A stretch of 64,000 nucleotides of DNA from WTGA01 sp965214055 (GTDB taxonomy: Bacteria > Pseudomonadota > Gammaproteobacteria > Arenicellales > Poriferihabitantaceae), in contig OZ243931.1 of NCBI GenBank assembly GCA_965214055.1, positions 1 to 64,000 on the forward strand. The letters are read 5' to 3'. The translations under genes were made by a program, and so were the position numbers. Under the pieces are notes generated by a model. That model was given only the letters and a program-made list of their open reading frames with translations, was not told the origin of the DNA and ran no database searches. Positions 9,315 through 18,829 of the stretch are shown here, piece by piece; position 1 is the stretch's first letter, and the number at the start of each line of letters is the position of its first letter.

Positions 9315-10251
9315 ATGAGTGATTATCCTGAGTTTGCAGACCCCATTGTCCGGCCGCGCTATACCGGACTTCCCCCCCTATACGGAAAGTTTTGAGGATG
9401 CGGACATTGGCCTGATCGGCGTCCCGTTCGATGGCGGCGTAACCAATCGCCCGGGCGCACGGCACGGGCCCAGGGAAATCCGAAACCAATCCAGCCTGAT
9501 CCGGAAAATGAACCAGGCCACCGGAGTCAGTCCGCACGAACTGTGCCGGGTCCGCGACATTGGCGATGCCTGGGTGGAAAAACCGTTTACCCTAGAAGGA
9601 AGCCATCTTGAAATAGAGAACTTTTACTCCAGGGTGGCCAGTGCGGGAATCACCCCCCTGTCAGCAGGAGGCGACCACTCCATCACCCTACCCATTTTTC
9701 GTGCACTGGCGAAGGATCAACCAGTCGGCCTGGTGCATTTTGATGCCCACTGCGACACCGGCGATGATTATCTGGGGTCCCGGTTTCATCATGGCGCACC
9801 CTTCAAGATTGCGGTGGATGAAGGATTGCTCGATCCAGACCGGACGATCCAGATCGGCATTCGCGGTTCATTGAACGATCCCGATGTCTGGAAGTTCAGC
9901 CATGATGCCGGAATGCGCGTGGTCTATATTGAAGAGTATCTTGAAATGGGCTGGAAGGCGGTGGTCGAAGAGGCACGGCGCATTGTCGGGGACGGCCCCA
10001 CCTATATCAGCTTTGATGTGGATGCACTGGACCCGGTATTCGCCCCTGGAACGGGTACCCCTGAAGTCGGTGGGTACAGCACCCTCGAAGCACAGATGAT
10101 GATTCGAGGGCTGAGCGGCCTGAATCTCGTTGGCGGAGATGTGGTGGAAGTCGCCCCTCCATTTGATCCCAGCGGCGCGACCGCGCTGGTGGGTGCAACC
10201 ATAATGTTTGAAATTTTATGCGTGCTGGCGCAATCCATCACCCAACGCTAA
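9315..10251 (+). CDS. Agmatinase-family ureohydrolase with apparent frameshift near the 5' end
   Basis: Ureohydrolases split guanidino compounds (agmatine, guanidinobutyrate and similar) to an amine plus urea. The Mn-binding motifs are complete: GGDHS, DAHCDTGDD and SFDVDALDP, with the C-terminal GGDVVEVAPPFD. The natural N-terminus appears to begin at ATG 9315 (MSDYPEFADPIVRPRYTG), but this frame stops soon after a run of seven C (9372-9378). Removing one C joins it exactly to the long frame (LPPYTESFEDADIGLIGV), the usual arrangement in the family. As written, only a GTG at 9319 without a ribosome-binding site gives a full frame. Either the run is a sequencing error or the gene is disrupted. 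Substrate cannot be settled. Confidence 0.8.
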
Positions 10252-10279
10252 TACGGAAGTGCTGATACGGAAGTCACCC

Positions 10280-10306
10280 GTGGAAGCCCCGTTGCATTCC
10301 ACTTTT
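10280..10306 (+). terminator. Weak terminator downstream of the agmatinase-type gene
   Basis: GTGGAAGC and GCATTCCAC form an 8-bp stem with one bulged A and a 6-base loop, followed by TTTT. It lies 28 bases beyond the stop codon. Confidence 0.4.
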
Positions 10307-10380
10307 CGACAGAACACCAATGGGGTATTTGGCGGGAAATGATCCGTATGAAATGATCCCCGGTCCACCTCCCGGGAATT

Positions 10381-10932
10381 CTAAATGACTTCGTCCTGGA
10401 TCAGTTTTCGGATCATCCGGATGTTTTGTTTCACCCCGGACATGTGCGGGTTCAGTTCAAGGGCCTTTTTATAAAATTCAAGAGCCAGCTCTTTTTCCTG
10501 CAATTGCATGTAAATCATTCCCTGGCCGGACAATGCACCAAAGTGGCGAGGTTCCCGTAGCAGGGTCTCCGCCACATCATTCGTGGACAACTGGTACTCT
10601 CCCATCATGTAGTACACCGTTGCGCGGCGGTTCCACCCTTCGGCGTAATCCGGCTGCAATTCAATAATTTCCGAAAACAACGCCACAGCATCCTTCAGTT
10701 TTCCCCGGCGCATACTGACATCCCCCAGATTCATCAGGCGTGCGACCCTCTGGTTATCTGTCTGATACCAGTTTTCCCATATTTTTTGCGTGATGGCCGC
10801 AGCTTCCGAGGAATTGTCCGTATTGTGCAGCGAATCAAAAAGCAATTCCAATTCAGGATTGTTCTGATCTGCGGTCACCGGCCATACGCCGAGCCCCAAG
10901 GCAAGAAAAATTACTTTGGCCAGACCCTTCAT
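10381..10932 (-). CDS. Exported TPR-repeat protein
   Basis: A 183-residue periplasmic protein: a signal peptide (MKGLAKVIFLALGLGVWPVTA, in part), then three or so tetratricopeptide repeats (for example AEGWNRRATVYYMMGEYQLS and GALSGQGMIYMQLQEKELAL). TPRs mediate protein-protein contacts; no enzymatic domain is present. The start is ATG 10932 with GAGGAG eight bases upstream; a longer in-frame start at 11004 would disrupt the signal peptide. It stands alone between convergent and same-strand neighbours, so its partner is unknown. Confidence 0.75.
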   Translation of the reverse strand: MKGLAKVIFLALGLGVWPVTADQNNPELELLFDSLHNTDNSSEAAAITQKIWENWYQTDNQRVARLMNLGDVSMRRGKLKDAVALFSEIIELQPDYAEGWNRRATVYYMMGEYQLSTNDVAETLLREPRHFGALSGQGMIYMQLQEKELALEFYKKALELNPHMSGVKQNIRMIRKLIQDEVI

Positions 10933-11256
10933 GGTGCTTCTCCTCATAGATTCCCATTGGAACAGCGTTCGACAACAACGCTGGGCAGATGGATTGTTCT
11001 GCAACCCGGCATCCGGTTTGACTGACGGTCAATCGGACTGTTCAAACGAATGATAAATGAATTGTCCGCTTTGAATCAAATGACCCACCTGGGCAACCTC
11101 CCTTCCATGCCGGCGGGTCACCCGGATCCAGATCTGCCCGGGACCAGTCCGGAGCACCGGTTTTCGCACCTTCAATCAGGGTGAAACTCCAGACTGCCAC
11201 CCCAAACCCGGGGCTGGCACGGAAGGAGCTCCCGGCCTGATCTGTGGCATGGGCCG
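10933..11256. other. Intergenic stretch upstream of the TPR gene
   Basis: About 320 bases between the stop of the dimethylglycine dehydrogenase-type gene and the TPR gene start. An imperfect GC-rich hairpin lies just beyond the upstream stop codon but lacks a T tract. No gene seen; likely holds the TPR gene promoter. Confidence 0.4.
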
Positions 11257-13680
11257 TTAACTTCTGGCTTTTTCTCCCGATGGATCGTATAACGCCTCCC
11301 CACAGACCTGTGCCGGATACAGGGTCCCGTTAATTTCCACCTCCAGGGATGTGCCGCCTTTGGCTAGTTCCACGGGGAGATAACCCAGCGCCATGGATTT
11401 TCCCACATGATGGGCATACCCGCCGGATGTGACATACCCCACACATTCCCCGTTTTTCAGGATGGCTTCGTCATTGGAGACATCAATATCCACTGTCTCG
11501 ACGGTCATCGTGACCAATTTCCTGTCCACCCCCTTTTCCTTTTCCCTCCATGCGGCTTCCTTCCCCACAAAATCCTTCTTCCAGTTGATGAACACATCCA
11601 GCCCGGATTCCCCGGCGGTAAAGTCGGGGCGATAATCCAGCCCCCAGGCACCCCAGCCTTTTTCCAGACGCATGCTCATCTGGGCCCGGGCACCATACCA
11701 CCTCAAGCCAAGGTCCCTGCCGGCCTCCTCGATTTCCTCAAACAGTTTCAACTGGTATTCCGGTTCGACATAAATTTCAAAGCCCAGTTCCCCGGAAAAG
11801 GAAATTCTCACCAGAATGGCGGGGACTCCCCCGACAAAACATTGCCGGATGTCCCTGAATTTCAATCCTTTTGCACTCCCGTCCTCCCGGATGATTCGCT
11901 GCAGAAGATTGCGGGACTCCGGACCGGAAAGACCGATGCCATGGTATTTCCCCGACACGTTCGCATAGCGCACACCGTCCTTTCCCGGCCAAATCTGGAG
12001 ATGGGATTCGAACCACCGCCGGTGCATTTCCTGGGCTGGCCCGGAACCAAACAGGATAAAATGGTCTTCTTCCAGGCAGGCCACTGTCAGATCACCATAC
12101 AGTTTTCCCTTTGGCGTCAGCATCGGTGTCAACGTGATCCGCCCGGGAACCGGTACGTGCCCGGCCAACAGGTAATTCAGGAACGTCCTGGCGCCGGAAC
12201 CCGTGAATTGATGTTTGGCGAAGTTGGCAATTTCCACCGCGCCCACGGCCTGGCGGACCGCCCCGACCTCTTTCAAAACATAGTCGTGGGCCCGGGACCG
12301 CCGGAATGTCGCTTCCTCGTAGGCGTTTTCCGGGGAACCGGCAAACCACAGGGCATGTTCCAGTCCGAAACTCGCGTCCATCACCGCGCCCTTGTTGATC
12401 AGGCGATCATAAATTCCCGTGGTGCGCTGCCGCCGGGCCACCGGGAGGGTTTCGTTGGGGAACGTGAGGGTAAATCGCCGCTGGTAATTTTCCGTGGCTT
12501 TCAGGGTACCGTAGTGCGGGGATGCAAAATCCCCGAAACGGGCGATATCCATGGCCCACACATCAATGGACGGTTCGCCGTCCATCATCCATTCCGCCAT
12601 GCACATTCCGACCCCGCCGGCCTGGCAGAAACCGGCCATCACCCCCACCGCCACCCAGTAGTTCTTCATACCCGGGACCGGACCGATCATGGGATTGCCG
12701 TCCGGCCCGAATGTAAAGGGCCCGTTGATGATTTTTCGAATCCCGGCGCGTTCAAGAGCCGGGATTCTTTCAAATCCGATGGACAGTTTTTCCTCGATAT
12801 GGTCCAGTTTCGGTTCCAGCAGGTCATGACCGAAATTCCGGGGAGTTCCGGATACGGACCACGGCGTCGCCCTGGCTTCATAGGTGCCCAGCAGCATTCC
12901 CTGCTGCTCCTGGCGAAAATAAATATTCCCCTCGTAATCGATTCCAGCGGGAAGCCGCTGGCCATGCTCAACGATTTCAGGGATATCCTCTGTGAGCAGG
13001 TAATGATGCTCCATGGGCTGGACCGGCAGATGCAACCCGGCAAGTGCTCCCACTTCCCTGGCCCACAAACCACCGGCGTTGACCACAATTTCCGCATGAA
13101 TGGTTCCCTTTTCGGTCACCACATCCCAGCTGCCATCCGGCCTCTGGCTGGTTTCGAGTACCGGCGTATGGGTATGATAACTGGCACCATGCACTTTTGC
13201 GGATTTTGCATAGGCATAGGTCACCCCCGAAGGGTCCACATCTCCATCCAGCGGGTCCCACAGGGCGGCAACATAATGTTTTGGATTGATCAGGGGATGG
13301 CGACGCACCACCTCTTCAACAGAAATAAACTCCTGGTCCAGCCCCATATACCGCGCCTTGGACCTTTCACGCTTGAGATAGTCGTACCAGTCCTGGTTGG
13401 AAGCCAGGTAAAACCCTCCGGTATTGTGCATGCCCACCGACTGACCTGAGGTTTCTTCGATTTCCCGGTAAAGGTTGATGGTGTAGCCCTGTAACCGTGA
13501 AATATTCGGATCAGACGAGATGGTATGTATTTGTCCTGCAGCGTGCCAGGAGGACCCGGAGGTCAGTTCATCCCGCTCCAGCAGGACCACCTCTTTCCAG
13601 CCGAATTTTGCCAGGTGAAACAGGATCGAACAGCCGACAACCCCTCCCCCAATGACCACTACTTTTGCGTGCGTTTGCAA
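11257..13680 (-). CDS. Dimethylglycine/sarcosine dehydrogenase-type FAD and folate protein
   Basis: An 807-residue fusion of an FAD amine oxidoreductase (about 1-390) and a GcvT-like tetrahydrofolate-binding aminomethyltransferase half (about 430-800), as in dimethylglycine dehydrogenase and sarcosine dehydrogenase. These remove an N-methyl group and pass it to folate. The dinucleotide motif VVIGGGVVGCS is at residues 8-18, and SGSSWHAAGQ (about 42-51) contains the histidine that covalently holds FAD in the family. The start is TTG 13680, supported by GAGGTAA five bases upstream. It follows the MttB-family gene by 25 bases, so both probably form an operon for stepwise demethylation of a methylated glycine. 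Dimethylglycine versus sarcosine is not resolved. Confidence 0.85.
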   Translation of the reverse strand: MQTHAKVVVIGGGVVGCSILFHLAKFGWKEVVLLERDELTSGSSWHAAGQIHTISSDPNISRLQGYTINLYREIEETSGQSVGMHNTGGFYLASNQDWYDYLKRERSKARYMGLDQEFISVEEVVRRHPLINPKHYVAALWDPLDGDVDPSGVTYAYAKSAKVHGASYHTHTPVLETSQRPDGSWDVVTEKGTIHAEIVVNAGGLWAREVGALAGLHLPVQPMEHHYLLTEDIPEIVEHGQRLPAGIDYEGNIYFRQEQQGMLLGTYEARATPWSVSGTPRNFGHDLLEPKLDHIEEKLSIGFERIPALERAGIRKIINGPFTFGPDGNPMIGPVPGMKNYWVAVGVMAGFCQAGGVGMCMAEWMMDGEPSIDVWAMDIARFGDFASPHYGTLKATENYQRRFTLTFPNETLPVARRQRTTGIYDRLINKGAVMDASFGLEHALWFAGSPENAYEEATFRRSRAHDYVLKEVGAVRQAVGAVEIANFAKHQFTGSGARTFLNYLLAGHVPVPGRITLTPMLTPKGKLYGDLTVACLEEDHFILFGSGPAQEMHRRWFESHLQIWPGKDGVRYANVSGKYHGIGLSGPESRNLLQRIIREDGSAKGLKFRDIRQCFVGGVPAILVRISFSGELGFEIYVEPEYQLKLFEEIEEAGRDLGLRWYGARAQMSMRLEKGWGAWGLDYRPDFTAGESGLDVFINWKKDFVGKEAAWREKEKGVDRKLVTMTVETVDIDVSNDEAILKNGECVGYVTSGGYAHHVGKSMALGYLPVELAKGGTSLEVEINGTLYPAQVCGEALYDPSGEKARS

Positions 13681-13705
13681 CTTGGTTACCTCTTACCGGT
13701 TGATG

Positions 13706-15244
13706 TCAGTACCACGCATCGGGAATTTCCGATTTGCGCTTTGCCATGAATTCCTGCAACGCCTCGTCCTTCGCCACATCCAGGGGGGGAGACTGATGCT
13801 CCTTCAACAAGTGATTCCATCGCTCGTAGGCGCGAAGAGCGGAATCCTTAGCACCCATTTCTTCCCATTGCTCTACACTTTCGCTGTCTGAAAGCACGGC
13901 ATCGTAATAGGCGGTTTCATAATTGGCCATGGTATGGCTGCTGCCCAGAAAATGGCCGGAAGGCTCGACTTCGTGGTACGCGGATTTCGCCAGTGCATTT
14001 TCATCCATCGGCAAACCCGACAGCATGACCTGGTACGCCCCCAGCCGGTCCGCATCCTGAACCAGTTTTTCATAACCCGTGGCTAACCCCCCTTCCAGCC
14101 AACCCGCGGCATGCAGCACGAAATTGGCCCCACCCAGCACAGTGGACATCATGGAATCGGCACTCTCCGCGGCGGACTGGGCATCCGGCAGCTTGGAAGC
14201 CGTGAGCGACCCACCACTTCGCAACGGAATTCCAAGCCTCCTCGCCAGCTGGCCAATGATAAAGTTGGACATCACGGGCTCCGGCATTCCAAATGTCGGC
14301 GCGCCGCTTTTCAAACTCATGGAAGACAGGAAATTTCCCAGAACAAACGGGGCCCCCGGTCGCACCAGCTGGGTGAATGCCCCCACCATCATGGCTTCTG
14401 CCAGGGCCTGGGAAATGGATGCCGCCGTGGTCACCGGGCCCATGGCTCCGCCGAGGATAAAAGGGGCCGCAATCAGGCCCTGACCCGACCCGCAATACAC
14501 CTGTGCCGCCTCGGTAACGACCTTGTCTACCAGCAACGGGGAGTTCGTGTTCACGTTTCCCATGATCACGCAATGGTTTTCCATGAATTCATCGCCGAAC
14601 AGTACCTTTGCCATGTCGACGGAATCCTGGGCCCGGCTTTTTTCCGTGATCGCACCGAGGAACGGTTTGTCACTGTACCGCATGTGCAGGTACAGCATGT
14701 CCAGGTGCCGTTTGGAAACGGGCACATCGCAGGGCTCGCAGATGACCAGACCGGTATGATGAATGCTGGGAAGCTGGTACGCAATTTTTACCAGATTTTC
14801 CAAATCCTGCAGGGTCCCGTAGCGGCGTCCGCCCTCCAGGTCCCGCACAAACGGCGGACCATAGACACAGGCAAATACCTGGGATTTTCCGCCGATCTCG
14901 ACACTCCTGTCGGGATTTCTGGCGACCTGTACAAATTTTGACGGGATCGTCCTGCAAAGCTCCCGGGCCATGCCTTTTGGCAGCTTGACCCGGGTCTCCC
15001 GTACCTCAGCGCCGGCTTCTTTCCAGATCCTGAGGGCTTCGGGGTCCCCCCGAAATTCCAGGCCGATCTCTTCCATCAACCAGTCTGCCTGGTTCTCCAG
15101 CATGACCAGGCCCTCCTCGCCCAGAAACTCGTAGTAAGGAATCTGCCTGGTGATATAAGCCGGTGCGGTGGGTGCTGCACGCACTCGTTTTGTTCTGCGA
15201 CCTACTCGACGATGGCTGGCAGACCGGCTGGATTTTCCACTCAT
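13706..15244 (-). CDS. MttB-family (non-pyrrolysine) methyltransferase
   Basis: A 512-residue member of the trimethylamine methyltransferase superfamily. In archaea MttB uses pyrrolysine at an in-frame UAG; here the frame has no internal UAG, ends on TGA at the expected C-terminus, and so belongs to the widespread non-pyrrolysine group, some of which (MtgB) demethylate glycine betaine or other quaternary amines and pass the methyl to a corrinoid protein. Coupling with the downstream dimethylglycine dehydrogenase-type gene, 25 bases away, points to glycine betaine as substrate. No corrinoid protein or activator is encoded in the window, so the methyl acceptor is unknown. The N-terminal 25 residues are basic and low in complexity. 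Confidence 0.85.
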   Translation of the reverse strand: MSGKSSRSASHRRVGRRTKRVRAAPTAPAYITRQIPYYEFLGEEGLVMLENQADWLMEEIGLEFRGDPEALRIWKEAGAEVRETRVKLPKGMARELCRTIPSKFVQVARNPDRSVEIGGKSQVFACVYGPPFVRDLEGGRRYGTLQDLENLVKIAYQLPSIHHTGLVICEPCDVPVSKRHLDMLYLHMRYSDKPFLGAITEKSRAQDSVDMAKVLFGDEFMENHCVIMGNVNTNSPLLVDKVVTEAAQVYCGSGQGLIAAPFILGGAMGPVTTAASISQALAEAMMVGAFTQLVRPGAPFVLGNFLSSMSLKSGAPTFGMPEPVMSNFIIGQLARRLGIPLRSGGSLTASKLPDAQSAAESADSMMSTVLGGANFVLHAAGWLEGGLATGYEKLVQDADRLGAYQVMLSGLPMDENALAKSAYHEVEPSGHFLGSSHTMANYETAYYDAVLSDSESVEQWEEMGAKDSALRAYERWNHLLKEHQSPPLDVAKDEALQEFMAKRKSEIPDAWY

Positions 15245-15791
15245 TGGGTCAAATCATGATGATGATTTCCCGATTTTCCTCTATTGCCTGGTGATGTGCC
15301 ACTGGTATTTCCAGATAAAAGCCACCTCAGCCACAATACCCCAACGATTGGGGATCACCGGTGGCGCATGGAACACCCGGAGTGATGTGACTTCGGGTCG
15401 CTTGCCCGGTCTGATACATGACGGAACGACCCAGTCCAGCAAGCGACCATCAAAAGCAATTCGGTCAGAGACGGTCACGGGCAATGGACGCACTGTCCGA
15501 ATTCGTCCAGGAACCCCGGGGAACAGTCGTTCGGCGACAGGGAGAATTTGAAACTGCATCCCTCTTCGTGGACCCGTCTCATTCTCTCGTGTCGACCAAA
15601 TGGCAGGAAAATCCGCCCCTGTGTCATCCAGAGGGGCCAGGTTGGATGATTTCCAATGATTTTGTTCCAGAACAGTTGAAAAACCGGAAGGGGCTGTCGG
15701 ATAATTCGCGAAAAACCTGCCGCATCCGGGCCGATTGATGAAAAAAGCGGGACAGCGGATTTTGACTTAATTGTGATGGGGGAATGCGACC
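15245..15791. other. Divergent promoter region with a small palindrome
   Basis: Around 550 bases between the divergent MttB-family and beta-hydroxyacid dehydrogenase genes. It holds a perfect inverted repeat CCCCAA-CGA-TTGGGG at 15339-15353, about 95 bases upstream of the MttB-family start, a plausible operator. Open frames of up to about 106 codons on both strands resemble nothing I know. No riboswitch structure recognised. Confidence 0.4.
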
Positions 15792-16775
15792 ATGAGAATC
15801 GGATTTATCGGGCTGGGCAATGTCGGGGCAAAACTGGCTGGAAGCCTGATTCGTAACGGACAGAAAGTGATCGTTCGGGACATCAATCCCGCCGCCGCAG
15901 AACCGTTGCTTGAACTCGGTGGGAAATGGGCCGATTCCGGCAAGGAACTGGCCGTGGCGTCCGACATTGTCATCACCTGCCTGCCGTCGCCCAAGGTTTC
16001 CGCCCAGGTCATGGAAGAGAAAAACGGCGTTCTGGAAGGGCTTTCCAGTGGAAAGATCTGGCTCGAAATGAGCACCACCGATGAACAAGAGGTCAAGCGG
16101 CTCGGAGCGATGGTGGAGGCCAAGGGCGCCATCCCCCTGGACAGTCCGGTTTCCGGTGGATGCCATCGTGCGGCCACCGGCAATATCGCCATTTTCACCG
16201 GGGGGAGCCGGGAAGCCTTCGAACGGGTTCTGCCCCTGCTCACGGTCATGGGGCGCCGGGTCATCCATACGGGTCCGCTGGGGTCCGCTTCGGTTCTCAA
16301 GGTCATCACCAACTACCTCGCTGGCGTGCAGCTGATCTCAACCGGAGAAGCTTTCATGGTGGCCAGGAAATCCGGTATCGACCTGGGCACGGCGTATGAA
16401 GCGATCCGAATCTCTTCGGGCAACTCCTTTGTTCACGAAACCGAGGGACAACTCATTCTCAACGGCAGCTACAACATCAATTTCACCATGGACCACGAAG
16501 TCAAGGATCTCGCACTCTTCGACCAACTCGGCAAAGTGCTGAATATTCCCCTTGAACTGTCGCCATTGTGCGTCGAAATCATGAAAGATGGCCTGAAACG
16601 CTATGGTCCACGGGCCTGGTCCTCCATGGTGGTGAAACGGCTGGAGGATGATTGCGGCGAAACCCTCCGGTCTCCCGGCTTTCCGGCCTGCCTGGTTGAC
16701 CATGAACCCGAAGAACCCGGTTACGAGGTCTGCCGGAAACCTGACCCGACCCCTTCATCTGACTCCAGTTTGTAG
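15792..16775 (+). CDS. NAD(P)-dependent beta-hydroxyacid dehydrogenase (3-hydroxyisobutyrate dehydrogenase family)
   Basis: Oxidises a beta-hydroxyacid to the semialdehyde or keto acid, or runs in reverse as in tartronate semialdehyde reductase. The Rossmann motif GFIGLGNVGAKLAG (residues 4-17), the substrate-binding DSPVSGG (about 117-123) and the catalytic-lysine region (SASVLKVITNYL, Lys near 170) are intact. At 327 residues it has a tail of about 30 extra residues rich in proline, acidic residues and serine. Start ATG 15792 has GGGGGA upstream. It precedes the gamma-butyrobetaine dioxygenase by 23 bases. Its substrate could be a hydroxylated betaine-type acid, but this is inference from context. 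Confidence 0.82.
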   Translation: MRIGFIGLGNVGAKLAGSLIRNGQKVIVRDINPAAAEPLLELGGKWADSGKELAVASDIVITCLPSPKVSAQVMEEKNGVLEGLSSGKIWLEMSTTDEQEVKRLGAMVEAKGAIPLDSPVSGGCHRAATGNIAIFTGGSREAFERVLPLLTVMGRRVIHTGPLGSASVLKVITNYLAGVQLISTGEAFMVARKSGIDLGTAYEAIRISSGNSFVHETEGQLILNGSYNINFTMDHEVKDLALFDQLGKVLNIPLELSPLCVEIMKDGLKRYGPRAWSSMVVKRLEDDCGETLRSPGFPACLVDHEPEEPGYEVCRKPDPTPSSDSSL

Positions 16776-16798
16776 GAATCCATAAAACGGTGACTGCC

Positions 16799-17980
16799 AT
16801 GACACCCGACATCCAAACCATTGAGCAAGCCGATTCCGCAATCAACGTGGTGTGGGCAGACGGCCACCGGAGCCAATACCATCACATCTGGTTGCGCCAT
16901 CAATGCGAATGCCAGGAATGCGGCACCCCGATCGATGGTCTTCGCAATGCCTGGATTCTGGACATTCCGGAAAAACCTGAAATCGAGGAACTCACATCGG
17001 GGCCGGACGGGATCCGGATTACCTGGGCAGACAATCATCACCAATCCGTTTACTCCCTCAAATGGCTAAGGAGGCATTGCTATGATCCACAAAGCCGTGC
17101 GGCCCGAAGACACCAGGTTACCCATTGGGATGCCGGGATTCAGGACCATATTCCGGCATTTGATTTTCCCGAAGCACGGCAGTCTGCAGAAATCCACTTG
17201 AGAATACTGGAAACGGTTCGGGACTATGGGTTCTGCCTGCTTGAAAACCTGGATACCCGCCTGCAGGGAATCCAGGACGCGGCACATTTATTCGGACCGG
17301 TGCGGATCACCCATTTTGGAATTTCTGAAATTACCGAAAAATCGGCCCAGTACAATGTCGGGGACAGCGGTCGCGCCCTGCTGCCCCACATGGACGAAAC
17401 CTATCGTATTTCTTCGGTGGGGATTACCGTTTTGCAGATGGTCACCCCCAGTGACAGCGGTGGGCACTCCACCCTGGTCGACGGGTTCAATGCCGTGACG
17501 CGGTTGCGCGAAACATCTCCCCATGCGTTCGACCTCCTCAGCACGGTTCCCGTGAATTTCCGCCGGCACCATACCGGGAAATCACTGGATGACAAACACC
17601 GCCTGCTGGTCTCGCGTACCCCCCTGATCAGACTGGATGAGAACAATGAGGTCATGGGAGTCCGGATCAATGAACGGCACATTGCTCCGCTGGATGCGGA
17701 TGGTCATCTGGTGGAACCCTTCTACCGCGCACTCCGCGACCTCCTCAAAATTACGTATGACCCGGGGCTTCGAATCGAAATTCCATTGAAATCCGGACAG
17801 GGCCTGGTGTTTGACAATCAACGGGTGCTGCACGGACGGACGGCATTTGTCCGGGGCAAGAAACCGCGCCATGCCCGTACCTGCACGGTGAACACAGAAG
17901 AGTTTCACTCGACATTGCGGTTGCGCCAGCTGGAATTTGATCTTCCTGAATCCGACCACATCCTGTATCAGGGAATGTGA
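16799..17980 (+). CDS. Gamma-butyrobetaine dioxygenase (2-oxoglutarate/Fe(II) hydroxylase)
   Basis: Hydroxylates gamma-butyrobetaine to L-carnitine with O2 and 2-oxoglutarate. The 393-residue protein has the two-domain plan of the family: an N-terminal zinc-binding DUF971 domain with the Cys-x-Cys-x-x-Cys ligands in HQCECQECGTP and the fourth ligand in LRRHCYD, then a TauD-type catalytic domain with the iron ligands in LPHMDETYR (His-x-Asp) and in VLHGRTAF (distal His). Human BBOX1 has nearly the same length (387). ATG 16799 is preferred over the in-frame GTG at 16790, which has no close ribosome-binding site. A trimethyllysine dioxygenase is a less likely alternative. It supplies carnitine to the catabolic operon at 55-63.7 kb. 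Confidence 0.85.
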   Translation: MTPDIQTIEQADSAINVVWADGHRSQYHHIWLRHQCECQECGTPIDGLRNAWILDIPEKPEIEELTSGPDGIRITWADNHHQSVYSLKWLRRHCYDPQSRAARRHQVTHWDAGIQDHIPAFDFPEARQSAEIHLRILETVRDYGFCLLENLDTRLQGIQDAAHLFGPVRITHFGISEITEKSAQYNVGDSGRALLPHMDETYRISSVGITVLQMVTPSDSGGHSTLVDGFNAVTRLRETSPHAFDLLSTVPVNFRRHHTGKSLDDKHRLLVSRTPLIRLDENNEVMGVRINERHIAPLDADGHLVEPFYRALRDLLKITYDPGLRIEIPLKSGQGLVFDNQRVLHGRTAFVRGKKPRHARTCTVNTEEFHSTLRLRQLEFDLPESDHILYQGM

Positions 17981-17989
17981 GGTCAGGAT

Positions 17990-18661
17990 TCAGGGTTCAG
18001 GGTTCAATCTCAGGGGCACTTTCAGGTAGACACCGAATTCTTCCCCAAAATCGCAACTGACCCGGGCATGGACCCGGCCCTGCCGGTCCAGGAAACGCTG
18101 GCGGTCCCGGATGGGGAAAACGCCTTCGTGCCAGATACCGGGATGAATATACAGGCCCATGCTCCCATCACACCACAAGGCCACGACCTGTTCCGGCCGA
18201 AGGTCGTCTCCCGGCAAAGCCACCGGAACGACGAATGGCTGTTTGTCCAGTGGAAAAAACAGTTGTCCACCATCCGGGTGATAATTGAAATGCCATAATA
18301 GAACCTGCTCCCTGACCCCTGTGGAATTTTCCGAAGCGGTCCGGGGGTCACAGGCCCATCCCAGCACATAACGATCACCCACTGCAGAATTTTCCCCCAT
18401 GAGGATATCCCCCTTCCATTCGCCGCAGAATATCCCTTCGGTGATTCCGCCCCCGACCCCGGTCCCGTCATCCACCGGCCGCCACCCCTGTGCCGGCCAT
18501 TTTACAATTTCGATGTCGCACTGGTCAGGATGCCTGACCAGGCAACCATAGCCCCTTAACGATGATTCCGTTGCCCTAACCAGGGGAATGTCCACCACGG
18601 GGAGTGATGGCTTGCTGTCCGCTGAAAAGAGATACTGGGGTGCTAACGGTTTTACGGTCAT
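17990..18661 (-). CDS. Ureidoglycolate lyase (AllA)-like cupin protein
   Basis: A 223-residue protein whose C-terminal half has the cupin pattern of the AllA family (LYIHPGIWHEGVFPI, then a GRVHARVSCDFGEEF strand region). AllA splits ureidoglycolate into glyoxylate and urea. No other allantoin genes lie nearby, and the N-terminal half is divergent, so a different small-molecule lyase or binding role is possible. The start is uncertain: ATG 18661 gives the conserved-looking N-terminus, an in-frame GTG at 18715 adds 18 residues, and neither has a good ribosome-binding site. It converges with the gamma-butyrobetaine dioxygenase gene, nine bases apart. Confidence 0.55.
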   Translation of the reverse strand: MTVKPLAPQYLFSADSKPSLPVVDIPLVRATESSLRGYGCLVRHPDQCDIEIVKWPAQGWRPVDDGTGVGGGITEGIFCGEWKGDILMGENSAVGDRYVLGWACDPRTASENSTGVREQVLLWHFNYHPDGGQLFFPLDKQPFVVPVALPGDDLRPEQVVALWCDGSMGLYIHPGIWHEGVFPIRDRQRFLDRQGRVHARVSCDFGEEFGVYLKVPLRLNPEP

Positions 18662-18829
18662 GACAGGACAGTCAAGTCTCTTTCCCGGTCCGTCAGCCCT
18701 GATGATGTGATTCACGGCCAGAACCCGTCCACGATGATTGAATCACCCGCCATCCGCGTACTGGACTTCGCCGGGAAGCGTCGAGACCAGTAATGGTCAT
18801 GGGTTCACCCGCCATCCGGGAACCAAGAG

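Noticed and set aside
11407..13449. 680-codon plus-strand frame opposite the dimethylglycine dehydrogenase-type gene
   Set aside because: It is antisense to a gene with complete family motifs, and its composition (His/Gly/Pro rich) is what reversed codons of such a gene give.
13706..15244. Pyrrolysine-containing MttB
   Set aside because: The frame has no internal UAG and ends with TGA at the expected length.
15281..15559. 92-codon minus-strand frame upstream of the MttB-family gene
   Set aside because: A purine stretch precedes its ATG, but the product has no recognisable feature and the region looks regulatory.
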